Position numbers and translations under genes: made by a program. Below, piece after piece: positions 15,313 to 26,179 of a stretch of DNA of 33,653 nt; the first letter of the stretch is position 1; each line of letters begins with the position of its first letter. Source of the stretch: Prasinococcaceae sp. CCMP 1430 (taxonomy: Eukaryota; Prasinodermophyta; Palmophyllophyceae; Prasinococcales; Prasinococcaceae). The notes below the pieces were generated by a model, which searched no databases, was not told the origin of the DNA, and worked only from the letters and a program-made list of their open reading frames with translations. The stretch is from the NCBI GenBank assembly GCA_013416795.1, contig RQSC01001202.1, positions 184,716-218,368 on the forward strand, written 5' to 3'.

Positions 15313-18300
15313 TCAGTTGTACGAATCGCTTGCCGTCACCTCCGCGGCCTTGCCGCTGCCGCCCTCGAGAGTGTCGCGCACGTGCTCGCATAGAGCGCGC
15401 AGCTGTGGGTCGGCATCCATCAGAGCCGCGCCGCGGACGGCGCCGAGCACTTCATCGAGATCGAGCGCACTAGTCACGCTATCGTCGGCCGAAAGGAGCG
15501 CTGCCAGGAGGCGCGCCGCGGAAGAACGAGCTGCCTGGTGAGCCGCGGGCGCGCACGACAGCAATTGCGTTGAAGAGAGGTTGAAAGTCAGCGCGAGCGC
15601 GCGCACACGCGAAGGAGGACCCGGGGGGCATGCGCGCGCCTCCGCACCTGTCCTGCCGACGGCGACGCGAGCGCTGCCGCCGCCACCGCCCCGAGGTCTG
15701 CAGCGTATGGCGCCGCCGCCGCACCAACGTGGAAGACTGCAGTGAAGCACAGCTGGAGCGCAACTGCGTGGATGGCGTCGCGTTGGTCCGCGACCACCTC
15801 GCGAGCGCCGCCGTGGCGCAGCAAGGCCAGTGCGCGGGGAAGAGCGGCGCGCGCAAATGCCGCACGTTGCGCGTCGCCGCGCAGCATTTTGCAACAGCTG
15901 ATCAGTGCGTTGCCCGCACAGATGCGCACGGGCAGAGCGAACGCATCCATCTCCACCTCGCCGCGCGCTTCCGTCGCAACCGTCGCTAATTCAGGCTCAC
16001 GTGAGTCCACGAAGCATCGTGGCACGGCACTTGTTCCCGCCATAACGCTCAGCAATGCGCACAGCACGTCGTCGGCCTCGACATCCCCGCCTGACGAACG
16101 CACGATGTCCTCATCCTGCCCGCCGCGGGTTTCCTTTGCGGTAGAAATTTCAACGATGAGGGGTGCACGCCCTCCTTCGCCGCCTCCGGGGCGGCCGTCC
16201 TCCCCCTTTACCCCAGTGGGAGAGTGCGCGCGCTCATGCGCATCCGCAAGCTGGGCTACGACGCATACGGCAAGTAGGTCGATCAATCCGAGCACCGCTC
16301 GACGCATTGCCGGGGCGCCATTCGAGGATGGCCGCACCGCGAGCGATCGCATCACACGGAATGCGCGCCGACGCAGAAGCGCAGCACGCCGTGGCAGTCG
16401 CGGCTCGCCAGCACGCGCAGTGAGACATGCGCATGCGGTGAAGAGCCAAGGCAGGCAAGCACCACATGCGACAGCGGTGGCATTCTCTCCGTTGTCCATT
16501 GACCGCAACACAACATCGAGTGCCTCCTGGACGCGCGGCAGCACAAATTCGGGTTCCAACCTACCCGCGAGCTCCGCTGCGACCTTCCGCACCTCCTGCG
16601 GCGCAGCCGCGCAGCCCTGCACGAACAGGAGCACGTGTGCGATGCCGTTCTCCTCCCCGTCGTCACCATACATTGCGTTCGTGCCTTCCTCTGCAGACTT
16701 GGCAGAGTCTACCTCACCGGGTCGAACTATGGACGACACAGAGCCATCAGCGTCAAAAGCGGCGAGCGGTAGCACACGGAGAGCAAGGAGCGGCGCCAGG
16801 AGTTGCAGTAGGGACGCGCCTTCTGTTGTGGCGCCACCCACAGCGCCGTCCAAAACGAGCTTGACTCGGCAGAGCTCGTTGCGAGCCACCAGCAAATACG
16901 CATGCAACTGTGGCGTGCCACGCGTGAGCCAGGGTCCGAGAGCAGCCAGCATGCGCACGCGATGGGCCTCGGCGGGCGCCTCGAGCATCCTCTGAAGCAC
17001 GAAGAGCGCAAAGCCCGCCAAATCTTCGATGTCGTCGCTCGCTCGGCTCACAGCGCAGCTGCCCTTGGCTTCTCCGGGCGACGAATGTTCGAGGAGCAAC
17101 TCACCCACCATCGCCGTCGCGCGCTCCGCCGCGCGCGTGCGCTGATCGGCCGGCAGCCCCTCCGGCAGCAGGCGCTCGGGCCAGGCCCAAGCCAGGCGAA
17201 CGTCTTGTGTGGCGACTGCGTCGGCGCCCTCCGTGCTTAGACGCGCCGCGGCGCACACCAGAGCGCGCAGCGTCGCCGCTTGTAGCCCGGAGCGCGCTGC
17301 GGCGCCTCGCAGCGCCTTCGATGCCGCAGCACGTTCGCGCTCATTCACTGAGCCGAGCGCCGACGTCAGCGGCGCAACAAAGCCTACGGCATCCGCCAAC
17401 GCTCTGGCGTCAACTTGCAGCGCCTCGTCATCTAGCGAATCCCTGCCAGCACCCGGTCCTCGTCGAGGGTTCGCGCGAAAGACTTCGGAGACCTCCCAAC
17501 GCGCGGCGAGGCTGTCGTCGGCCAGGTGCTCGAGTGCCGCGTGCCAGCATCGCGCGAGGATAGCGCGTGCGCGCTCAGAGTACGCGCTCTCGGCAAGGCT
17601 GCCTTGGCCATCTGGCGGCTCAACGCCATCGCCATTGCCGGCGTCAGCGCTCGTTGCTCCACGAGCGCGCAGTACTCCCGCTGCGCGCACCGCGGCAGCC
17701 CCAAGCGCCTCGAGCGCGTTCCGTCGCGTGGCAACCGCCACGCCATCGCCACTGCCCCCATCACTCGAACCGAGACGCTCGATCAGCGCCCCGAACGGTC
17801 CCTTATCGCCACACGCAAGCCACGCGTCGGTCACTGCCTTCGCCACCAACCTGGCGGCGGCCTGTGACATGCCGTCGACCTCATCAAGCATCGTCAGCAG
17901 CGCCGGTGCAGCAGAAGCTAAGCCCTCCGCATGCTCGCCCTCGGGCGCTGCTGCTGCTTGCAACACTGAGGCTGCGAGCTCCTGGGCTCGCTCACCCTCG
18001 CTGCGGTGTCGTCTCGATGCGTCGGCACGGCGTGGGAGTGCGTGCGCCCTACGCGCCGCCGCCGCCGCCGCCGTCAATAGATCGCAGCGCGCGCTGGACG
18101 ACGCCAATGCGTCGCCGCGCACACGCCCGAGATGTAGTGCCGCACACGCCAGAGCGTGGCACATGAGCGCGGCGGTGCGCGCCTGCAGCTCATCGTCACT
18201 GCTGACCCGTGTGTTATCGTCGGCACTCCCGCGGACGCCATCACTGCCTGCCACTGGTGCCGCCCCAGCCATGGACAGCCAGCCTGTCGCAGTGCCCACC

Positions 18301-19641
18301 AGCTCGCCCGCATCGCCGCCCTGAAGCAGCGCCCGCGCGTAGTCCATCCAGCATACTGCCAACACCTCAGTGGCTGAGCTTCCGCCGCCTGCCTCTGCGA
18401 TATGCTCGACTCGCGCGGCAGCGGCTTCACAGCCCGCCGCAAGGAGGGCCGCGCCGGAACTCATCGACTCGGCGCCGAGTGCGCGCAACAGTGGACCGAG
18501 AGAGGCTCGGTGTCGCCAGAGCGCCGAGCGCCCGCCACACTCCCGCACCTCTAATTCCTGCCTCACAGTAGCGCCTGCGCCCGCAACCGAGTCTTGATCG
18601 GATATCTCCACGATGAGCGGCTTCATCGTTCGGCGCGGGTTCTCGGTCTGTAGCTCAACAATGAGCGAAGAGCGCCCCCTGGCGCGGTCGCTCGAACCGT
18701 CGGCATTGGAGCCCTCCTTCGAGACTGCGCTCGTGCTCGCACCACAGCTGCTGCTCGGGCGATCGGATTCGACGCCAGACATTTCGGGTGATGACGTAAT
18801 GGCAGTCGGCTGCGAGTCTGCCCATCGCAGCGCGAGCGCTGCTGCTGCGCGCGCTGCGGCCGCACCGAGCTCCGTCGCAGCACCGACCGGGCCGTCGATG
18901 AGGGCGCACAGTGGCGCCATACAGGGCTCGACAACAGCGGCGAGCTCGCCGCGCCCACCGACGGTGCTACTTGTCTCGCCTCCCTCCTCATTGCCTTCAC
19001 CGCGATCCGTAGGAGCGCACAGTGCGAGCAGGCAGCAAGCGGCATTGAGTTGCCGTGCTGCATCGCAGCTCTGTCGAGCGTGAGGCACGGGTGCGCGCGC
19101 AGAAGGACAGCATTAGCGCGCGCCAGGGCGGCCTAGGCGGCGCCCCGCGTGCGCGTTCGCAGATGCGCCAGCCTACCCACACACTCTCCGGCGAGCGCCG
19201 AGACACCACGCACCTGGAGCGCCGTCACCATTGCCTGACTCGCCCCATGCGCTGCGCGCTCACCCGCGCTGCCACGCAGCACGCTGCGGAGCACCCGCAA
19301 CGCGCCGCGCCTGCGCCGACGGCTGCTCGCCACCGCGCACGCGCCGGTCTCGAGCAGCGCGTCGATGACGGGATGATACGCGCTCCTGCTGCTTTCGACA
19401 GTGACGTCGTGCACTTGACCCTCCACGCCCTCCGCACAGGCCTCGCCAACGGCCAGCAGATCAGCGCGTAGAGCTGCCGAACGCGCATCGCCGATGCCGG
19501 CGCCGGCGCCGGCGCCGGCGCGCGCGCTGCGCACTCCCTCCTCGGCGGCGCCAGCCTTGGCGGCGGCCGCGCCTCGGCCATCACGTCGGACCCACCTGGG
19601 CCGGGGGGCACGCACGGCGCGGCGCGCGCGCCGTGTGGCAT
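15313..19641 (-). CDS. Large HEAT/armadillo-like helical-repeat protein, four exons
   Basis: Exons 19641-19596, 19473-19214, 19070-15648 and 15534-15313 join in consistent phase to 1316 aa. Introns are 122, 143 and 113 nt. The protein is almost wholly Ala/Leu-rich amphipathic helices in short repeats (for example ALLAAGCEAAAARVEHI, TSALGSVNERERAAASKAL, RKVAAELAGRLEPEFVL), as in alpha-solenoid scaffolds of the HEAT/ARM type. Acidic, Ser/Gly-rich loops interrupt it. Three copies of LIVE[IL] followed by acidic or polar residues occur, two near residue 250 and one near residue 1080. They resemble SUMO-interacting motifs. I cannot assign a family such as importin, TANGO6 or TTI1. The first exon (MPHGARAAPC onward) rests only on a good GTGGGT donor and matching phase. 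Confidence 0.65.
19496..19522. repeat. (GCCGGC)n hexamer repeat
   Basis: About four copies of a self-complementary hexamer lie in the first intron of the helical-repeat gene on the minus strand, between the inferred donor at 19595 and acceptor at 19474. Confidence 0.9.
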
Positions 19642-19800
19642 CGGCGCGCCTTCGGGCACTTGAAGCACTTTCTCGAGCGTCAGCACTGACACAGAGAGGG
19701 GGCAAAGGGGGGAAGGATGGGGTGGGTGGGGGGGCACAGGTGCGCGCAGCCGCGCGCGGCCCATGCGGGCGCGTGCGGGCGCGTGGCTTGGACTGCGGCT
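19642..19800. promoter_or_regulatory. Shared upstream region of helical-repeat gene and PIG-O
   Basis: The inferred divergent start codons lie 159 bases apart. The interval contains a GGGG-rich plus-strand stretch near 19698-19737 and no TATA box. It is likely a bidirectional promoter, provided that the first exon of the helical-repeat gene is right. Confidence 0.45.
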
Positions 19801-22800
19801 ATGTCGGCCGCATGCAACCCCTCACCACGCGCAGCACCTCCGCTGCCGCCATCGCCTCGCCACGTCCGCTACGCATGGCTTCCAGCTGCGTCGGCGTTTG
19901 CGCTGGCAGCGGCCGCGCTGGCGCTCTTCTGCGGCGGCTTCATGCTCGCACGGGTCGAGCTTTCCACGCGCTCGCGCGGGGCACAGTTGCGGCCGCAACC
20001 ACCTCGGCTCTTCGATGCCGTGGTAGTGATAGTCGTGGACGCGCTGCGCCCCGACATGGTCTTTCTGCCGGCCGGCGGTGGCAATGCGAGCGCGGCGGGC
20101 GCGCACGCGGCAGTCATGGAACGCACGCGCGCACTCGCTGCTGGGGAGTACTCCGACCTCGCCACTGGTAAGCTGCGCGCGCGCATGACAGAGCCCGCGG
20201 GGAGAGGGACGCACTAGAACACGGACAATCGCTCACTCCACCTTGCTCGCCTATTTCACACCATCCCACCCTGCCCTGCCCCACTTCACGCCCGCCACAC
20301 ACCACCACACACACATACGTGCTGTGCCGCAGCGCTTCGCTTCGTGGCAGATGCCCCTACCGCGACGCACCAGCGTCTGAAGGCGCTTGTGACGGGCGGC
20401 CTGCCGACCTTCGTGGACATCGGCGACACCTTCAGCAGTGGCGCTCTTGGTGAGGACACGATCATCGAGCGCCTGCGCGAAGACATCGGCGGGGTGGTGT
20501 GGGGCTTTGGTGACGACACCTGGGGCAAGCTGCTGCCGGGCGCCTTCGACCACGCGAGGTTCTTTCCCAGCTTCGAGGTCAAGGTGCGGACAGAGAGCGC
20601 CCAGTGAGCCAAGTGCGCGCGCGGCCAACGCGGCCGAGAGAGCGGGAGTGACTTCACTCCAGAGCTTGGCGCTCACGCGCTGCCGGGCGCGTTCACACGC
20701 GCCAACGCTCGCCACACCCGCAGGACCTCTACACGGTGGACGAGGGCGCTGCCTCCGAGCTCTCCGCTGCGCTGGAGAGGCCGCGCGGCACTTGGGACGT
20801 GCTCATTTCGCATTTCCTGGGCGTGGACCATGCGGGCCACACGCACGCGGTTGCGCACGAGAGCATGCGCGAGCGATTGAGATTTGCTGACAGTGTTGTG
20901 GACTCCACAGCGCGCGCGCTGGCGAGCGGGGCGCACGGCCGCGCGCTTCTGCTCGTGCTCGGCGATCACGGTCAGACAATGACGGGTGACCACGGTGGGC
21001 AGGACCCTGAGGAGACGGACAGCGTTCTTGTGGCAGCAGTGCTCGGTGGCGGTGGCGCCGACAGCAGCTCGAGTGCGCAGGGCGCAGGTGTAGGCGGTGG
21101 CCCAGGGGATAGCCCTGTGCGGGGCGGTGGCGGTCTCGGAAGAGGCGGCGTGCGCAGGCAGCTGCACGACCACGTGAAGCTTCTGCGCGCGCACGCAGAT
21201 ATGGATGGGAACGCGAGCGCAGGTGAAACGGCAAATGCCCCCCGCTCGCTCATCCGCTGCTCTCAAACAGCAGTGCGGACATGGGCTGAGGATTGCCTTC
21301 GCGTGATGCCGCAGCTGGACTTCGCAGCGACGCTCGCAATGCTGATGGGCGCGCGCGTGCCCTATAGCTCCTTGGGATCGGTGGACCCGGAGCTGTGGGC
21401 ACTCGCGGCAGGGCATTACCGAGGTGCAAGTAGTAGTAGAGAAACTGGTAGCGGCGAAAGTGATCCGGGCGGTGACGGCGGCGAGGACGATTTTAGCGCC
21501 GAGGACAGCGACGGGTTGGCGTGCGAGCTCGCGCGCAGCTACTCGCTCGCGCTCGAGCACAACGTCGTCCAGGTGAACGAGTACGTGCGGGCCTATGGCG
21601 AGGCGACGCGGCGCGGTGTTCAGAGCGTGGGAGGTTTCAATGGGATCGACGCGCTCTACGAGGCCGCAAGTACTACCGCGGATGCCGCGCGTGATCAACG
21701 CGAGTTGGGCAGTTCGGGGTGCGAGCATGCGCTTGCACACGTGCGCGCGAGCCGCGCGTACCTCACAGCCGTCGCTTCGCTCGCGAGGGCGCGCTGGACG
21801 ACCTTCAACGTGCCCCTGATGGCCGCCGGTGCGACGCTGATGGCGCTGGTGGCGTGGGCTCACGCGCGAGGGCTCGCCCGCGCTCTACGCGGTGGCATCG
21901 ATGCGCTCGGACTTGTTCTGCTCGCGTTCGAGTGTGTGGCGCACGCATCCTGCCTGATTTCAAACAGCCTGGTGGTGGCGGAAGGGGAGGCGCTGCGTGT
22001 GCTGTGCGTCGTTGGCGCTCTAAGCCTTCTTCGACGAGCATTGCGCTTGAGGGAGTCTGTGTTGGCCACGCTCGGGGTGCTTGTCTGCTGCAGTGCGATG
22101 GCAGCGTCTGCTTTTGCCGACGACGGCGCCGCCGCGCGACAACTCATGCGCGACGCTGACGGACAGGGCGAGGACGACCTCAATGGCGAGCTGGTGTTGA
22201 CGTATTTGTCCGCCGTGGTGCTCGCTCTGTGCGCCGCCCCGGTGCTTGTGCGCGCGATGGGCAGCCTGCCCAAGGGCACGCGCAAAGGCGGCACGCATCA
22301 AGACGACTGGTTCCACGTTGTGCGACTGTGTTTCGCGTTGACAATCATCACATGGGGTGAGCTCGACTTGAATGCCAGTGGAGCACTCGCATCTTGGCTT
22401 TCAGCTGCGGGTGCAAACGATGGCACTGCAGCGGCTGTGCATGCGATACTGCGCACTGCGTTGCCCCGCCTAGCCCTCGCGGCGCCACTTGTCGTGCTTG
22501 CATGGGCAGGTGTGCTTCGCCTAGCCGGCGTTAGAGGCGTCGGCAATGCGTCCTTTGGCGCGCTCATCGTTGGACCTCTTTTGCTGCTCCTGCTTGGACG
22601 CACCGCGAGCGCGCCAATGCTGTTCTTGCTCGGGGCGCTGGCGTGCCTGTTGTGGTATGCACGTGCGGCGTGCGAGGGCGGTGCAGCGCCGGAGGCGTCG
22701 ATGATCCTGGCCGTGCTGCTGTGGCAGCGCGCGTGCGCCCTCTTTTTCTTCGCGACCGGGCACCGCTGCGTCCCGAGTGCCCTGCAGTATGGTGCGTCCT

Positions 22801-23252
22801 TCGTGGGCTTCGACACATTCGACTTTGTGCGCTGTGGCGCTGCGTTGGCGGGCAACACGTACGCGCATGCTATTCTCGGCGCCGCAGCGCTGCCTGCATT
22901 CGCTTCCGCGGCCTGCGGCGACTCATCATCGGCCGTCGCTGCCACTGCCGCAGACACTACCAGCATCAGCTCTGGTCCGCACGAGGACAAGCACGAGTCA
23001 TGTGAATCTGCGAGGCAGTCCAACAGGCCAGACACGTACGCGCGCATGGTGGCCCGCACCGGTCTCGCGTACACGTTCGCGCCATCGCTCAACCTGGCCG
23101 TCACGCTGGCGTTTACACTCGCTGAGCGTCGTCACTTGATGATGTGGGCGCTGTTCGCGCCGAAGCTGATGTATGACGCACTCGCGCTGCTCGTGGGCGC
23201 AGGAGCCGCGGCGATGGCTTGCGGTGCCGCGGTGACGCTGCGTAGCATGTAG
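19801..23252 (+). CDS. PIGO: GPI ethanolamine phosphate transferase 3 (PIG-O / Gpi13)
   Basis: Exons 19801-20167, 20333-20583 and 20724-23252 join in phase to 1048 aa, close to the family length of about 1,000-1,100. Introns are 165 and 140 nt. A basic N-terminus and first membrane helix lead to the ER-luminal alkaline-phosphatase-like domain. It shows VVIVVDALRPD (metal site), TATHQRLKALVTGGLPTF, GFGDDTWGKLLPGAF, DVLISHFLGVDHAGHTH and LVLGDHGQTMTGDHGG. The rest (from about residue 500) is a multi-spanning membrane region ending in RRHLMMWALFAPKLMYDA, the typical PIG-O C-terminus. The enzyme transfers phosphoethanolamine to the third mannose of the GPI core, the group later joined to proteins. 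A Gly/Ser-rich loop of about 40 residues between the DHGG motif and RQLHDHVK is a local expansion. Confidence 0.93.
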
Positions 23253-23563
23253 TACTAATCTCAAGTAGTCCCACCCCACTAGCTAGGATTCATCCCCGCG
23301 GTGGCGTAGAGTGAGTGTGCGATGTCTTGCGCGCGCGCCGCGCGCAGCTGGCTGGCGCGGTGAGGAATTTGACCCACGTTCGCGCCTGTTTTTTTTTTTT
23401 CCATTCTCCCGGCGCGCATGCTGCTTGGGCGCGCGGCGGCGCAGGACCGGACCCGCTCGCAGCCGCCGCGGCGTGCCGCCACAGTGTCGCACTGCCCAGC
23501 ACGCAGCGCGCACGTGCGCACGCCCGTGTGTGTGGGAGGGGTTAGGACGCTGCGCGTCTGTTC
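23253..23563. other. Intergenic region with a T13 run, upstream of RPN13
   Basis: These 311 bases separate PIG-O from RPN13 on the same strand. TAGTACTA overlaps the PIG-O stop and CTAGCTAGG follows at 23279-23287. A 13-base T run (about 23390-23402) sits in an otherwise GC-rich stretch. It is probably the 3' UTR of PIG-O and the promoter of RPN13. I see no gene. Confidence 0.5.
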
Positions 23564-24207
23564 ATGGAGGGCTTCGAGGTGGCGGTAGCGTTCCGCTGCG
23601 GTGCCTGCGCCACCGCCGGCGGCCGTGTTGCGCCCGATGCGCGCCGCGGCGCGCTGCGCGTGGGCGTGAGCGCCGACGACGGCGCGACGCACGTGCAGTG
23701 GGCACCGCGAGCTGGCAAGGTGCGGCGGCGCGGCGCGCGATGGCGTGGCGAGCTGCGGCAGCAGGCGGCGACGCGCTTGCGCGAAGGATCAGGCGCGCGT
23801 GCAACGCGCGCGCTGCCGTGCTAACGAGAGCGTCCGCGCCGCCACCAGGAGCTGCCCACCTTCGGGAGCACCGAGACGGATCTCATGGTCTTCCCGGGTG
23901 AGGCACGCATCGAGACCGTGGGCAACCCGGCGAGTCGCATCTTCATGCTAACGTACGGCGCAGGCCCGCGCGACACGCGCGTCTTCTTCTGGATGCAAGA
24001 ACCAGATGCGGCGGGTGACGCATCGCGGCTGGAGGCGGCCAACGCGGCAATCGTCGCACGCGCCGAGCCCTTCAAGACAACGCAGGCAGCAAGCGACCAG
24101 GCGGAGCAGCAAAAAGGGGAACACCAGCAGCAGCTGCTGCTGCAGCGGCAGGAGGAGGAGGAGAAGCAACGTCAACAGCAGCAGAAGGAGGAGCAGCAAC
24201 GGCAACA

Positions 24208-24256
<49 letters not shown>

Positions 24257-24676
24257 CAACATGCAGCACAGCCGGCATTGGCGGCACCCGGCCCCAGCTT
24301 GGTGGACCCGGGCGCGCTTGCGCGCATTCTCGCGGGCATTGCCGGAGCACCGGGCGCGCCGCGAGCACCCGAGCGCGAGCCTCTCTCTCTTGGCGACGTG
24401 CTCGAACCAGAGCGCGCCGCGCCCCTCCTCGCGCGCCCGGACGTGCGTGAGGCGCTCGCGCCATTCCTTCCCGAGTCGCAACGCACGGAGGCGGCCATGC
24501 GCGACACGCTCGCCAGCCCGCAGCTCGCGCAGACGCTCGCGGCCTTCACGGCCGCGTTGCAGAGCGGCCAGGTTGACACGCGCCAGTTCGGCGTCGATGT
24601 CGACGGCTTCGGAGTAGAGGCGTTCCTCGACGCCATCGTGCGCGCCGCTGAGCGCAAGGCCGATGGCGAGCAGTGA
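23564..24676 (+). CDS. RPN13: 26S proteasome ubiquitin receptor Rpn13 (ADRM1)
   Basis: Exons 23564-23719 and 23849-24676 join in phase 0 to 327 aa. The 129-nt intron has donor GTGCGG, a CTAAC branch-like motif at 23821 and acceptor CAG. The N-terminal Pru domain (residues about 4-115) has EVAVAFRCGAC, ATHVQWAPRAGK, TDLMVFPGEARIE and FFWMQEP (98-104). The last is the hallmark of the family, which binds ubiquitin and docks on the proteasome subunit Rpn2. A Gln-rich linker (about 137-189, with 12 CAG in a row) follows. The C-terminal DEUBAD domain (about 203-325) has LSLGDVLEPERAAPLLARPD, REALAPFLPES and DTLASPQLAQTLAAFTAAL. This domain binds and activates the deubiquitinase UCH37. The protein is complete and shorter than human ADRM1 (407 aa). 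The splice junction lies between the early beta strands of the Pru domain. Confidence 0.93.
24102..24258. repeat. CAG/CAA repeat encoding the polyglutamine linker of RPN13
   Basis: An uninterrupted stretch of 12 CAG codons (24212-24247) followed by CAA codons sits within a longer Gln/Glu-rich segment. It encodes the linker between the Pru and DEUBAD domains, so length change would alter spacing but not the folded domains. Confidence 0.92.
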
Positions 24677-24843
24677 AGTGTTTGTAGCGAATGTCGGTTT
24701 CGAAGTCACGATTGCTGTTGTGTTGTGCAGCATTGAAGAGTAGTACTCTCTAGCTAGGCATGCGCATACGCACAAGCAGCGCGTGCCACAGAGCGCGCCC
24801 CGAGGGAGCCTATCAAGCGTGTGTCCTTGTGGTGGGTGGGTAG

Positions 24844-25869
24844 GCCGCGTGCTGGTGCCGTCCTCTGCTGCTGCACGCGGCGCCGCCCGCGGAGCTCGCC
24901 GCCGCGCCCGGCTACGACGCGGCGAGCAATGCGCTCACGGTGGACGTGTACGTGAGCACCGCGCCGGAGTGGATGGGCCCGCCCAGCGAGATGTACTGCA
25001 CGGCGATCGCCGGCATGCTGCGCGAGGTGAGGGGCGAGAAGACGCACGCGCGCATGCGCACGCGCAGGCACGCACGCGCACGCACACGTGCGCGCAGGCG
25101 CACGCGTGCACAGGGACGCACGCACACACACGCGCACGAACACACACGCTCGTACAGACTTGCACACACTCACATGCTGACTTACTCGCGCTTGCGCTTG
25201 CGCTTGAACCCGTCTCTGTTACGAGCGCCGCAGGTGTGGGGCCCGCGCGCCTGCAGCTGCGAGCGCCCCCTGCGCGTGCGCGCGGTGCTCTCGGGCGTCC
25301 GCGGCGCGGCGGCGGCGCTCGCGGCGTCGGCCTTCGGTGCGGTGCTCGCGGAGGGGGGCGGCATGCGCACATCGGAGGGCTTCGGCGCGAGCACGGTGGA
25401 GCGCGGCCACTGGAGCCACCCTGGCGCGCGGGGGCTCTCGTTGCCGGCGCTGCTCGTCGAGATGAACCTGCACGCACACGACGCGCGCACACACAAAGGC
25501 GCGCCCGCAAACGGCATGCGCACACACGTGGACACACGCGAAGCAGCAATCGCACACAAAGGCACACCCGCACACGACACAAACACACACGCCGATGGCG
25601 CTCTCGTCGCGCAGGAGCATGCACGCACACACGACAGCGTGCACATCGGCGATGAGGACGGGCCGCGCACGCCGCCGCACGAGCTCGTGGGCATCGAGCA
25701 CGCCCTGCTGGCGCTGGGCGTGGGCTCGACGCGCGCGCTCCTCTCACACGCGGGCGCGTGCGAGGGACAAGACAGCGGGGAGGACGTGCGTGGCGGCGCC
25801 GTCCGCGCACTCTTCCGCGCGCGCGAGTGGGCGTGGCTGCGGGCCACGGCGGCGGAGGTCGGCGGGTGA
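24844..25869 (+). CDS. Unrecognised protein with a His/Thr-rich repeat-encoded insert, 5' end unresolved
   Basis: Two exons are supported. The first is open from 24844 to 25026 and the second covers 25234-25869. Both ends of the 207-nt intron are phase 0 (CGCGAG|GTGAGG and GCCGCAG|GTG). The first exon reads GYDAASNALTVDVYVSTAPE, then PSEMYCTAIAGMLRE. The second continues VWGPRACSCERPLRVRAVLS and ends in REWAWLRATAAEVGG. I cannot name a family. No in-frame ATG precedes the first exon; a frame from an ATG at 24760 stops at 24841, so a 5' exon or an unannotated splice is missing. Residues encoded around 25470-25640 are His/Thr/Ala-rich because the DNA is a CA repeat, similar to the intron repeats nearby. 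Its position between two proteasome genes may or may not be meaningful. Confidence 0.5.
   Translation, partial: AACWCRPLLLHAAPPAELAAAPGYDAASNALTVDVYVSTAPEWMGPPSEMYCTAIAGMLREVRGEKTHARMRTRRHARARTRARRRTRAQGRTHTHAHEHTRSYRLAHTHMLTYSRLRLRLNPSLLRAPQVWGPRACSCERPLRVRAVLSGVRGAAAALAASAFGAVLAEGGGMRTSEGFGASTVERGHWSHPGARGLSLPALLVEMNLHAHDARTHKGAPANGMRTHVDTREAAIAHKGTPAHDTNTHADGALVAQEHARTHDSVHIGDEDGPRTPPHELVGIEHALLALGVGSTRALLSHAGACEGQDSGEDVRGGAVRALFRAREWAWLRATAAEVGG
25027..25233 (+). other. CA/CG-repeat intron, 207 nt, in-frame and stop-free
   Basis: GT-AG bounded, a multiple of three in length and with no stop in the coding frame. If retained it would encode about 69 residues rich in Arg, Thr, His and Ala. 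The 3' half is ACACACGC-type repeat. Because it is open in frame, an automated predictor could treat it as coding. Confidence 0.75.
25470..25610. repeat. CA-rich tract inside the second exon of the unrecognised gene
   Basis: Broken CACACA/CACGC repeats run through coding sequence without stop codons in the reading frame. The composition matches the 3' halves of introns in this window. A possible CAG acceptor lies near its end (around 25614), but I see no convincing donor, so it may be an exonised intron remnant. Confidence 0.7.
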
Positions 25870-26179
25870 CGCGTGGGAGTGAAGACACCTCATTTTTTAT
25901 CGGCGCGGAGTCGCAGCATCGCGCGGCCGGGGCGCGCCTGCACCCGCAAAGCACCCCGACCAGCGCAGGCGGCGCGGCATATGCACGCGCGCAGGGGAGG
26001 AAGAGGAAGAGGAAGAGGGCGAGGGGATGGATGGAGGGGGAGAGAGAGCACGAGCGCGCGCGCAGCGACGCGGGGCGCGGGCTCGAGCGCCGCGGCCGCG
26101 CCTGTGTTTCACGTGGGCAATGTATGTACACGCGCGGCGCGAGCGCCGTCGCGGGGCCGATCGAGCGCGCTCGCGCGGC
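25870..26179. other. Convergent intergenic region
   Basis: These 310 bases separate the unrecognised gene (+) from proteasome alpha-1 (-). They include CATTTTTTATC near 25890, a possible 3'-end signal, and GA-rich plus-strand sequence at about 25995-26052. No gene is supported. Confidence 0.45.

Noticed and set aside
20168-20332. Coding sequence between the first two PIG-O exons
   Set aside because: Stops occur in frame and PIG-O similarity jumps directly from SDLAT to ALRFVADAPT, so this is an intron.
24130-24250. Tandem repeats as a possible CRISPR array
   Set aside because: The repeats are codon microsatellites without spacers in a eukaryotic gene. No direct repeats with unique spacers occur anywhere in the window.
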